Positions 1 to 5,827 of a DNA stretch of 7,230 bases are shown piece after piece; positions within the stretch are counted from its first letter, which is position 1, and the number at the start of each line of letters is the position of its first letter. The DNA is from an uncultured Thiotrichaceae bacterium (lineage in GTDB: Bacteria; Pseudomonadota; Gammaproteobacteria; Thiotrichales; Thiotrichaceae), in assembly GCA_938038645.1 (NCBI GenBank), contig CALHTA010000263.1, positions 1 through 7,230 of the forward strand, read 5' to 3'. The notes beneath the pieces were generated by a model that made no database searches, was not told the DNA's origin, and saw only the letters and a list, made by a program, of their open reading frames with translations. The position numbers and the translations under genes were made by a program.

Positions 1-396
1 AGTGATCAAAACGCCACCTGCCGACATTAATATGCCTTCACTTCTTCCTACCGCCGTATCAGACCGGTCAGCAAGTAGTGTGGTATCTCTTTTAAAGTTT
101 GCTGCGGTAAAAGCCTTTTTCTCGCTTAAACCAGTGGATAATGGACTTGCAGCATCCGCTTTTAACAGCACCTTGAGTAAGCCATTATTGTCTACTACCG
201 ATACACTGACAGCAATACCCTGAGATCCACAGCTTTCTAGACTCGCCTGAGCGGCCTTCAATGCCGTATCTAGATTGAGGTGTTGCTGGGTAATGATACT
301 TTTAGCATTTTCAACAGTAAGAACTTCTTCTGAAGCCAAAGGGTAACTTAGCGAGATTGCCAGAAGCCCCAAAATCCATTGCTTATTAATTTTCAT
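1..396 (-). CDS. GlcG/HbpS-family (DUF336) exported protein, 3' end beyond the window
   Basis: This reading frame starts at the ATG at 396-394 and stays open for 132 codons to the left edge, so the C-terminus is missing. A GAGG ribosome-binding site sits five bases before the ATG. Residues 1-22 (MKINKQWILGLLAISLSYPLA) look like a signal peptide, so the protein is probably periplasmic. The rest resembles the GlcG/HbpS family: a helix with LNLDTALKAAQASLESC, a strand AVSVSVVDNNGLLKVLLKAD, then EKKAFTAANFKRDT and a segment near residues 117-130 rich in glycine. In that family some members bind haem or cobalamin and others have unknown roles; nothing here tells which. The gene follows the ankyrin gene by 39 bases on the same strand, so co-transcription is likely. 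The family assignment is from remembered motif pattern, not a search. Confidence 0.8.
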   Translation of the reverse strand, partial: MKINKQWILGLLAISLSYPLASEEVLTVENAKSIITQQHLNLDTALKAAQASLESCGSQGIAVSVSVVDNNGLLKVLLKADAASPLSTGLSEKKAFTAANFKRDTTLLADRSDTAVGRSEGILMSAGGVLIT

Positions 397-435
397 TATT
401 GCCTCATGTCTTTCTTGCTGCATTTAAGCAGTATT

Positions 436-1434
436 TTATGAGCCAGATAAACACTCTTCTGTTGTTTTAGCACCTAAGCGAACTAAGGCAGCAGTTATCC
501 GGCTATTATTAATTTCTTTCGCTGAGTCCATTGCCAGCAAGTTACCATAAGACTGCGTCTTGTGGATTTTCTGACAGTGCAAGCCATTTAGCCCCTGGTT
601 TGGTTTTGCACCTGAGCTCAATAATAAATCAACCATCCTAGAATTGTTATTATAAATTGCCATCATCAAGGGTGGGACCGATTCATATAAATTAGGATCC
701 GCTTTGTACTTCAAAAGTAATCTGACACTTTCGAGGTCATTGTGGCTAGCTGCAGTTGTCAATGGATAACTTTCATCTGAAAAGTCTTCCCCGCCATGAT
801 TCGGTCTCGCACCTTTCCTTAGTAAATAATCGAGCAAACGATAATTAACTCGAGGAGCATTATTAAGTAGCTTTACCAATGGGTTTGGCCCGCCGTTTGA
901 AGTCAAATTCGGGTTGGCCAACTTTACTTCGATCAAATGGTGAACCACCTTAGATGCTTGTTTGCTGATTGCCCAATATAGCAAACCACCGTCGATTAGA
1001 TGCCATTCAAAACTTAAATCAACCCCCTGCTCTTCAAACAACTTAAGACTATCAACATCATCCATTGCAACGGCATTGATCAACTCACCAAATAGTTTAT
1101 TTTGAATGAAAAAGTCGGTTTCTTCCCAGGCTAACTCACGCTGCATACTGCGGCCGCATTCTTCAAGAAGCTGAGCGCGATCGAGTAAGTTTTGTTTGGC
1201 TAAAGATAGGTTACCATCAAGACACCAAGTCTGATGCTGCTTAAGGCTAGGGTTCCATAACTCACCTTTAAAGCCACACTCAGATTTCACATTATTAATG
1301 TGTGACAATACGCTGCTCTTTGCATAGTCAGAACATAATGCAGTTTGATCCGCCTTTCCGTTAACGCTAGTAAAGATTGTAAGCGTTAGAAGTAAGCAAA
1401 TTTTCTTTAAAAAGGCGTAGAGGGGTTCAGTCAT
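436..1434 (-). CDS. Secreted ankyrin-repeat protein with N-terminal four-cysteine segment
   Basis: The 332-residue product begins with a likely signal peptide (residues 1 to about 27, hydrophobic core KICLLLTLTIFTSV), so the protein probably acts outside the cytoplasm. Residues 34-93 hold a cysteine segment of the form C-x2-YA ... CGF-x-G-x2-W ... H-x2-WC ... C (Cys34, Cys53, Cys71, Cys93), a pattern I recognise from short secreted proteobacterial proteins of unknown function; two disulfides are plausible. Residues 116-323 contain about five or six degenerate ankyrin repeats, clearest as DLESVRLLLKYKADPN and NSRMVDLLLSSGAKPN. Ankyrin repeats bind proteins; the partner is unknown. The start lacks a strong ribosome-binding site (only TTTAGGG directly before it), but it is the only one that gives the signal peptide. 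It probably leads an operon with the GlcG-like gene. The upstream neighbour is divergent. Confidence 0.85.
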   Translation of the reverse strand: MTEPLYAFLKKICLLLTLTIFTSVNGKADQTALCSDYAKSSVLSHINNVKSECGFKGELWNPSLKQHQTWCLDGNLSLAKQNLLDRAQLLEECGRSMQRELAWEETDFFIQNKLFGELINAVAMDDVDSLKLFEEQGVDLSFEWHLIDGGLLYWAISKQASKVVHHLIEVKLANPNLTSNGGPNPLVKLLNNAPRVNYRLLDYLLRKGARPNHGGEDFSDESYPLTTAASHNDLESVRLLLKYKADPNLYESVPPLMMAIYNNNSRMVDLLLSSGAKPNQGLNGLHCQKIHKTQSYGNLLAMDSAKEINNSRITAALVRLGAKTTEECLSGS

Positions 1435-1467
1435 CCCTAAACCATCTAAGTGTTGAATACAGAGAAT

Positions 1468-1497
1468 ATGCTAAACAGTATCCCGTAATCAGTCCAA
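1468..1497 (-). promoter_or_regulatory. Possible promoter of the ankyrin gene
   Basis: On the minus strand TTGGAC (1497-1492) and TAGCAT (1473-1468) are separated by 18 bases and lie about 35 bases before the ankyrin start codon. Each box matches the sigma-70 consensus only in part, so this is a weak prediction. Confidence 0.25.
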
Positions 1498-1556
1498 GGT
1501 TTTATTATTATTTGCTGATTTTTTTCACATTGTGAGGAACTATATTAATAAAACCT
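1497..1556. repeat. 11-base inverted repeat in the divergent intergenic region
   Basis: AGGTTTTATTA (1497-1507) and its exact reverse complement TAATAAAACCT (1546-1556) enclose 38 bases that include a run of seven T and the small palindrome TCACA-T-TGTGA (1525-1535). The dyad lies between the divergently transcribed ankyrin gene and the small secreted protein gene. It could bind a regulator of both genes or be a chance feature of AT-rich DNA. It is not a good terminator, because no gene reads into it. Confidence 0.35.
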
Positions 1557-1599
1557 AATCAATCATAAGTAAATGCAATGTCATAACACCGTAAACATA

Positions 1600-1628
1600 A
1601 TGCAAAATTATGACTTTGCCGCTACAAT
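1600..1628 (+). promoter_or_regulatory. Possible promoter of the small secreted protein gene
   Basis: TACAAT at 1623-1628 is one base from the sigma-70 -10 consensus. The matching -35 position with a 17-base spacer (ATGCAA, 1600-1605) is poor. It lies 55 bases before the chosen start at 1684, which fits a transcript that begins after the longer in-frame ATG at 1573. Confidence 0.25.
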
Positions 1629-1683
1629 ATGCTTTAACCCAACAACGATTTTTACCCCTCTTTTTTTGTCAGGATCAACGATA

Positions 1684-2187
1684 ATGAAATATTTATATGC
1701 TACGGCATTTATTTTTATGTCTTTTCATATCACAGCCTTACCTGATAATCACATGAACGATTTTGTAAATCTTTTTGATCAATATTGTTATTCTTTTAAA
1801 GACAAACCAAAATCATCGCAACACGCTTATTTAGAAAAACAAGGGCATAAAATCAATCCAGATTACGATGCTTATGAGATTTTAATTGATGGGATTGATT
1901 ACGCTATCACTCCTCAGTACAGAGACTGTACAACTGATGTTTTATTGAAACATCAAAACAGCATTTTGTTTACTTTAGATCAGATCGATTCGCTACTTAA
2001 GCAAAGATTTAAATTAAGCCAAGTGAGCAGTCGAAGCTTTACTGATGTTGCCTTAAACAATCAAAACACTCTGATACAACAGAGAGATTATACTGATGGT
2101 GAAGGGCTTAGTTTTCGTTTGCTATATCCAAGCGATAACCAAGACAGCTATTACATGACATTCACTATCGAATGGCTTGATTCTTAA
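1684..2187 (+). CDS. Small secreted protein of unknown function
   Basis: I do not recognise this 167-residue protein with confidence. The frame is open from an ATG at 1573, but I chose the ATG at 1684 because AGGA lies nine bases before it and because it gives a signal peptide (MKYLYATAFIFMSFHITA, cleavage probably near residue 19). The upstream 37 codons do not look protein-like. The mature part has two cysteines (Cys35 and Cys82), which could form one disulfide, and an acidic, aromatic composition with no membrane segment. The layout of a helix with the first Cys and then a strand before C-T-x-D-V loosely recalls small exported proteins of the NMCC_0638 type, a weak memory-based match. It is more AT-rich than its neighbours. 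It stands alone on the plus strand, divergent from the ankyrin gene and convergent with the lysozyme gene 25 bases away. Confidence 0.7.
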   Translation: MKYLYATAFIFMSFHITALPDNHMNDFVNLFDQYCYSFKDKPKSSQHAYLEKQGHKINPDYDAYEILIDGIDYAITPQYRDCTTDVLLKHQNSILFTLDQIDSLLKQRFKLSQVSSRSFTDVALNNQNTLIQQRDYTDGEGLSFRLLYPSDNQDSYYMTFTIEWLDS

Positions 2188-2212
2188 GTTTTCAACACAC
2201 TCTATTAAGCCA

Positions 2213-2998
2213 TTAACGAATAGAAGTATTGGTAAACCATTTCCTCAGAATCCCAATCCCTGCTAAACCTGCTAAGACGATTGAACTCTCTAGCGCTGAC
2301 TGATACTCAGTCGGGATCTCTATACCGAACTTACTCACCAAATAAGCCGCAGCAGTTGCAATCGCAGCACCAATCACCTTACTTTTATAAACTGGCTTTT
2401 GCGAACCGGTTTTAACGGTTGATTCAGATCGTTGGCGTGGTTGACTATTTTTACTAGATCTCTTTCTTTTCTTTCTTTTTACATGCGCCTCTGGCTCACA
2501 AGACTCCCACATAGCACATTCGACTTCTCTTCGATTAGCCAAGCCATCACTGACCTGCTTTTGTCCAGCAACAGTGACAATATTCCATTTTCTCATTTCG
2601 TTTGAAACGGCCGAGTAGTCACCACGATTGAGCTTTTTAAGTAGGGTACTATTTTTAAAAGCACCGTTTCCTACATTAAAAACGAAATGCACAAGCGCAT
2701 CAAACTGCCCTTGAGCTAATGGCACTTTAACTAAGCGATTGACCAACTTTTCTCGTGAAATCAGATCATCTTGCAGTAAACGCTTTATATTTTTTTGGCT
2801 GATGCGGTTATTTCTCATGTCGATTATCGAGCCATCGCTAAGCTCAATTTTTCCACTAGAGATTTCAGAACGAGTCAGGCAATGACCAACACCGATCGTA
2901 GGAAGCCCTGCTTGATCTATATAAGTCTCTTGCTCGCTTCCCTCTGAATCAATAAGGGTTTGAAGGCCTTTATCGGAGATTTTCATATCTGATGGCAT
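2213..2998 (-). CDS. T4-type (GH24) lysozyme with two C-terminal membrane segments
   Basis: The 261-residue product should cut the glycan chains of peptidoglycan. Residues 8-165 form a GH24 (phage T4/P21-type) lysozyme domain. The catalytic triad spacing is intact: Glu19, then eight residues, Asp28, then five residues, Thr34, followed by the usual TIGVGH. The later signature QFDALVHFVFNVGNGAF (98-114) and the ending LANRREVECAMW (153-164) are also present. No N-terminal signal peptide is seen. Residues 172-205 form a strongly basic, Ser-rich linker (KRKKRKR). It is followed by two hydrophobic stretches at about 208-223 and 236-251, separated by a short FGIEIPTEY turn, and then RKW. This tail resembles a small two-helix holin-like membrane domain and is unusual on a lysozyme. 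The start is supported by AAGGA six bases upstream. The gene lies 59 bases after the topoisomerase gene and is probably in its operon. No other phage genes are visible. Confidence 0.9.
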   Translation of the reverse strand: MPSDMKISDKGLQTLIDSEGSEQETYIDQAGLPTIGVGHCLTRSEISSGKIELSDGSIIDMRNNRISQKNIKRLLQDDLISREKLVNRLVKVPLAQGQFDALVHFVFNVGNGAFKNSTLLKKLNRGDYSAVSNEMRKWNIVTVAGQKQVSDGLANRREVECAMWESCEPEAHVKRKKRKRSSKNSQPRQRSESTVKTGSQKPVYKSKVIGAAIATAAAYLVSKFGIEIPTEYQSALESSIVLAGLAGIGILRKWFTNTSIR

Positions 2999-3014
2999 AG
3001 CGATTCCTTAGCAA

Positions 3015-3049
3015 TGCTTGTCTAATAATTATTGGTGGTTTAGCAAGCA
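3015..3049 (-). other. Stem-loop in the topoisomerase-lysozyme spacer
   Basis: In the minus-strand transcript TGCTTG-CTAA pairs with TTAG-(A)-CAAGCA, giving ten base pairs with one bulged base and a 14-base loop. It lies between the topoisomerase stop codon and the lysozyme ribosome-binding site. There is no T-run after it, so it is unlikely to be a full terminator. It could stabilise or process the mRNA and set the ratio of the two proteins. Confidence 0.4.
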
Positions 3050-3057
3050 GAAACCGT

Positions 3058-5130
3058 TCAGATATCTGGTTTTCCTTTAACGTCAGAAAATGTCGTTCGA
3101 CATTCTGGGAAGATCGAACACCCCCAAAACTGTTGTTTTGCTTTGCTAGTGCGAAGAACTAAATGGCCTTTTTTGCAAACGGGGCATTCGATTGGCTTCA
3201 CTTTAATTTTCAACCCTTTAAGCTTTGCTCGTTCAACCTCTTTTGCAATAATCATGTCAACATCGCTAATGAACGTCTGATAATCCATTAAACCGAATTC
3301 TATTTGTTTTTGTTTTTCATGCCATAAAGCGGTCATGTCAGGCTTCACCGCAAAATCGGGCAAAGCATCATAGAAATCTTTACCAATTTTTGTGCTGGTA
3401 ACGTGACCAACCTCTTCAGTAATAAAACCACGATTAAACAAGGTTTCGATGTGCTTATCACGAGTCGCCGGTGTACCTATCCCACCTGCCTCATCCTGCT
3501 TAGCAGAATCTTTTTCTAGCAACAGCTTTTTGATAGCTGGATCAGTCACGTAATGAGCAACCCTTGTTAAATCCTGCAGAAGCGTTTTCATGGTATAGCG
3601 TTGAGGACCTGCCGATGCCTTACTAATCGTTGACACTTCGGAGACCTTGCCATAATCAAATCGCGTAATAAACTCCAGGTTTTGAGAAACATCCGATGCG
3701 TCAAACTCGTTGCCGTTACTCAACACACCGAGTCCTTCGCTTTCGTACTTATCTCCCAGTAAGTCTCTCCACCCTTTCTGCACAGTCACGTGCCCAACCG
3801 CTTTAAACTGATGCTTGCCAATGTTAAAAGTGATCTTCGTTTCTCTCACCACTTCGTCTTTGTGAAACTGTGCTAAATAAGCACGGAGGATAAGATCATA
3901 AATACGCTTTTCAGGTTCATCTAAACGATCGTTACTAGGGACATTTAGGGTAGGAATGATTGCATGGTGTGCCGTCACTTTATCGCTATTGAAAGCTTCG
4001 CTGCGATGGGACTTGTCACAGGCCTTAGTCAGTGCTGAATAATCAACCGAGAGTGCCTCAATCAATGCAGGTGCTTCTCTAAATCTTTCGTTACTCAGAT
4101 AACGTGAATCACTTCGGTGATAAGTAATCGCCATGTGCTCATCGCGCAATCTCTGAGCGATTTCATGGACTAAGCTTGGATGATAGCCATATTGGCCAGC
4201 CGCTTCGGCTTGCAAGCTCAACAAGCTATGGGGCAGCGGCGGTGGGCAGTTCAGGTCCTCGGTTTCAACAGATTCTACCGACACTTTTTCATTGGCAATG
4301 TCTTCAACAATGCGGTCTGCTTGGCTCTTTTTAGAAAAACCAAGAGTCGCTTCTTCGGGACTTAAAACCTCACTCACTAAATCTAACTGTCCGGAAGCCT
4401 GAGAAGCCGTTTCCTCTGGCTGTGAAAAATATCGACAGCGAATCTTTTTATTTCGAATGCTAACTTCAGCCTCAACATCAAAATAATTAGTTGGTTCATA
4501 GGCTGCATGTGCCTTGTCCCTCGCCACAATCAAACCGAGTATTGGCGTTTGTACCCTTCCCACAGATAAAACACCAATATACCCCTGCTGTCTTGCCAGC
4601 AAAGTATAAGCTCGAGTTAAGTTAAAACCATAGCGTTGATCACAAACAGATCGTGCTAATGCCGACAAAGACAAGCCCCTATAGTCTTTATTACTGCGCA
4701 TACTAAGGGAGGCTTTAAGGATCGCCATGGGGTTATTATCATTAACCAGCAACCGAGCCATCGGTTTTGACTCTAGCCCCGCAAATTCAATTACCTCGTC
4801 AACCAATCTCTGCCCTTCAGGGTCAGGGTCTCCTGCATTGACAAGCTCATCAGCCTGCTTAGCAAGTTCGATGACAGCGGCGAGTTGTTTCTTATGGCGA
4901 TCATCAGGTAAATAACTGATCGGCCAACTCATCGGCAAATCGTCTATCGACCAGGTTTCGTATCGGTCATCATATTCTTGAGGGTTTCCCAGCCGTAAAA
5001 GGTGCCCTGACAGCCAAGTTACTTGGTCGTCATCTAAGTTAAAAGAGGCACCAGTTGGCTCTGTAGGACCACCAAGCGCTTTAGAGATTGATAAAGCCAC
5101 ATCTCTTTTGGGAGCAATAAACAAACGCAT
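3058..5130 (-). CDS. topB: DNA topoisomerase III-like type IA topoisomerase, divergent Toprim site
   Basis: The 690-residue product matches topoisomerase III along its length (E. coli TopB has 653). Type IA enzymes cut one DNA strand, pass another and reseal, which can decatenate DNA. The Toprim domain spans about residues 1-150, with the metal-binding D-x-D-x-E at Asp101, Asp103 and Glu105 (GDPDPEG). The segment GVLSVGRVQTPILGL (186-200) is typical. The active-site Tyr is Tyr337 in ITYHRSDSRYL, with Arg339. AHHAIIPT (387-394) and GGIGTPATR (549-557) are the other hallmarks. One zinc ribbon closes the protein (Cys649, Cys652, Cys671, Cys677), absent from E. coli TopB but common in relatives. 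Oddly, the Glu expected at position 7 (IAEK) is Pro (IAPK), and the Arg of DPDREG is Pro. Thus it may be a paralogue with altered activity, possibly from a mobile element. The ribosome-binding site is weak (GAG). The lysozyme gene follows. Confidence 0.92.
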   Translation of the reverse strand: MRLFIAPKRDVALSISKALGGPTEPTGASFNLDDDQVTWLSGHLLRLGNPQEYDDRYETWSIDDLPMSWPISYLPDDRHKKQLAAVIELAKQADELVNAGDPDPEGQRLVDEVIEFAGLESKPMARLLVNDNNPMAILKASLSMRSNKDYRGLSLSALARSVCDQRYGFNLTRAYTLLARQQGYIGVLSVGRVQTPILGLIVARDKAHAAYEPTNYFDVEAEVSIRNKKIRCRYFSQPEETASQASGQLDLVSEVLSPEEATLGFSKKSQADRIVEDIANEKVSVESVETEDLNCPPPLPHSLLSLQAEAAGQYGYHPSLVHEIAQRLRDEHMAITYHRSDSRYLSNERFREAPALIEALSVDYSALTKACDKSHRSEAFNSDKVTAHHAIIPTLNVPSNDRLDEPEKRIYDLILRAYLAQFHKDEVVRETKITFNIGKHQFKAVGHVTVQKGWRDLLGDKYESEGLGVLSNGNEFDASDVSQNLEFITRFDYGKVSEVSTISKASAGPQRYTMKTLLQDLTRVAHYVTDPAIKKLLLEKDSAKQDEAGGIGTPATRDKHIETLFNRGFITEEVGHVTSTKIGKDFYDALPDFAVKPDMTALWHEKQKQIEFGLMDYQTFISDVDMIIAKEVERAKLKGLKIKVKPIECPVCKKGHLVLRTSKAKQQFWGCSIFPECRTTFSDVKGKPDI

Positions 5131-5158
5131 AGAAATCTCAACGGTTACGGGTGTTTAC

Positions 5159-5189
5159 ATAATACCTATGTGGTGAAAAATATCCTCAA
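5159..5189 (-). promoter_or_regulatory. Possible promoter of the topoisomerase gene
   Basis: On the minus strand TTGAGG (5189-5184) and TATTAT (5164-5159) are 19 bases apart, two longer than ideal. The -10 box lies 28 bases before the start codon, and the pair sits just after the upstream terminator, which suits an independent promoter. Without it, the topoisomerase gene would depend on read-through. Confidence 0.3.
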
Positions 5190-5190
5190 A

Positions 5191-5225
5191 TAAAAAAGCC
5201 TCACGGGTAGGGAACCGGAGGCTTT
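5191..5225 (-). terminator. Intrinsic terminator reading leftward, upstream of the topoisomerase gene
   Basis: AAAGCCTC (5195-5202) and GAGGCTTT (5218-5225) are perfect complements, extended by CGG/CCG across one unpaired base, and an eight-base loop remains. In the minus-strand RNA the stem is followed directly by six U (5197-5192). On the plus strand there is no T-run after the stem. The direction is therefore leftward, toward the topoisomerase gene, although no protein gene ends here. Confidence 0.75.
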
Positions 5226-5314
5226 GTGCGTACCTGATAATAATCAAGGGCAGTAGATTGGCACCAGGGTGGTTTACGCGACGAGAAGCAAGTTACTTCT
5301 CAAATTGTAATCAC
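5191..5314 (-). ncRNA. Candidate small RNA or attenuated leader of about 120 bases
   Basis: The terminator above must end some leftward transcript, yet no convincing coding frame lies within it. A good -10 box, TATAAA (5327-5322, within AATATAAAAAT), has only a weak -35 before it. It would start RNA near 5314. The predicted RNA folds into a first hairpin (5301-5283, six pairs, GAGAAG/CTTCTC), then a closed region bounded by GCGTA (5279-5275) and TACGC (5232-5228) that contains a CCTTGAT/ATCAGG hairpin, then the terminator. It matches no riboswitch or known small RNA that I recognise. It could act in trans, or be a leader that controls the topoisomerase gene. Transcription has not been shown. 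Confidence 0.35.
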
Positions 5315-5514
5315 ACTTATTTTTATATTGAGTGAAGATTTCCTCCTAAATTTTGCGAACAAACTAACTAATTAAGGAAAAAGTACTATAACTCAAAATG
5401 TTCTCCTTTTGTATCATTACTTTTGTTAAAAATAATTTAGAGTACAAATTTAAAACTTACGTTACGTATAGTTCAAGTGATATGCTGCTAAGAAATACCC
5501 ACTCAGAGACACTT

Positions 5515-5817
5515 ATGAAGACGGTTTATACCCACGAGAATAATGCTTTAGTTCAGAACGCAAAAAACCTTCTAGAGAATGAAGGAATCGATGTTGTGTT
5601 GAAGAATGAGTTTGCGTCAGGTGGTGCCGGTGACCTCGTACCTAATGAAACCTGGCCAGAACTTTGTGTCATCGATGAAAACGATTATGAGAAAGCAGTG
5701 GGCGTTTTAAAGTCACTGACGGACAAGCAAGATAGACCTGACTGGGTATGCCAACAGTGCAAAGAACCTAATGGTGCGATGTTTGAAAGTTGTTGGAATT
5801 GCCAGGAAAATGCATAA
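5515..5817 (+). CDS. DUF2007-family protein with C-terminal zinc ribbon
   Basis: The 100-residue product matches the DUF2007 (putative signal-transducing) pattern. Residues 1-68 read KTVYTHENNALVQNAKN then LLENEGIDVVLKNEFASGGAG, with a conserved TWPELCV and a final YEKAVGVL helix, an ACT/PII-like small fold. Residues 77-96 form a W-x-C-x2-C ... C-x2-C zinc ribbon (Trp77, Cys79, Cys82, Cys93, Cys96). The biochemical role is not established for the family; a small cytoplasmic protein with a ligand- or partner-binding role is likely. The frame is open from 5398, but I chose the ATG at 5515 because known members begin with M-K-x-V-Y-x-x-x-N and because the extra 39 residues are low-complexity. 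A weak GAGA precedes this ATG. It converges on the methyltransferase gene with only 10 bases between the stop codons and no terminator hairpin. Confidence 0.85.
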   Translation: MKTVYTHENNALVQNAKNLLENEGIDVVLKNEFASGGAGDLVPNETWPELCVIDENDYEKAVGVLKSLTDKQDRPDWVCQQCKEPNGAMFESCWNCQENA

Positions 5818-5827
5818 GCCTGAGCAC

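Noticed and set aside
2..223. Open frame of 73 codons on the plus strand
   Set aside because: It is antisense to the GlcG-like gene, whose minus-strand frame has a signal peptide, ribosome-binding site and family motifs.
1525..1535. CRP site from TCACA and TGTGA
   Set aside because: The half-sites are in the reverse order and only one base apart, whereas CRP needs TGTGA-N6-TCACA.
1573..1683. N-terminal extension of the small secreted protein from the ATG at 1573
   Set aside because: The ATG at 1684 has a better ribosome-binding site and gives a signal peptide, and the -10 box at 1623-1628 lies inside the extension.
4180..4365. Plus-strand open frames at 4180-4365 and 4727-4915
   Set aside because: Both lie inside the topoisomerase gene on the opposite strand and have no ribosome-binding site or recognisable motif.
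5191..5280. c-di-GMP (GEMM) or other riboswitch, suggested by ACGCACAAAGCCTCCGG
   Set aside because: The resemblance is limited to a few bases that belong to the terminator stem; the GEMM core and tetraloop-receptor elements are missing.
5278..5347. Leader peptide after AGGAGG on the minus strand (5347-5342), ending in LLLVA and stop
   Set aside because: No ATG, GTG or TTG lies at a usable distance from the AGGAGG. The frame would need an ATC start, and the gene downstream is not amino-acid biosynthetic.
5398..5514. N-terminal extension of the DUF2007 protein from the ATG at 5398
   Set aside because: DUF2007 proteins begin at the equivalent of residue 40, and the extra residues have no family match.
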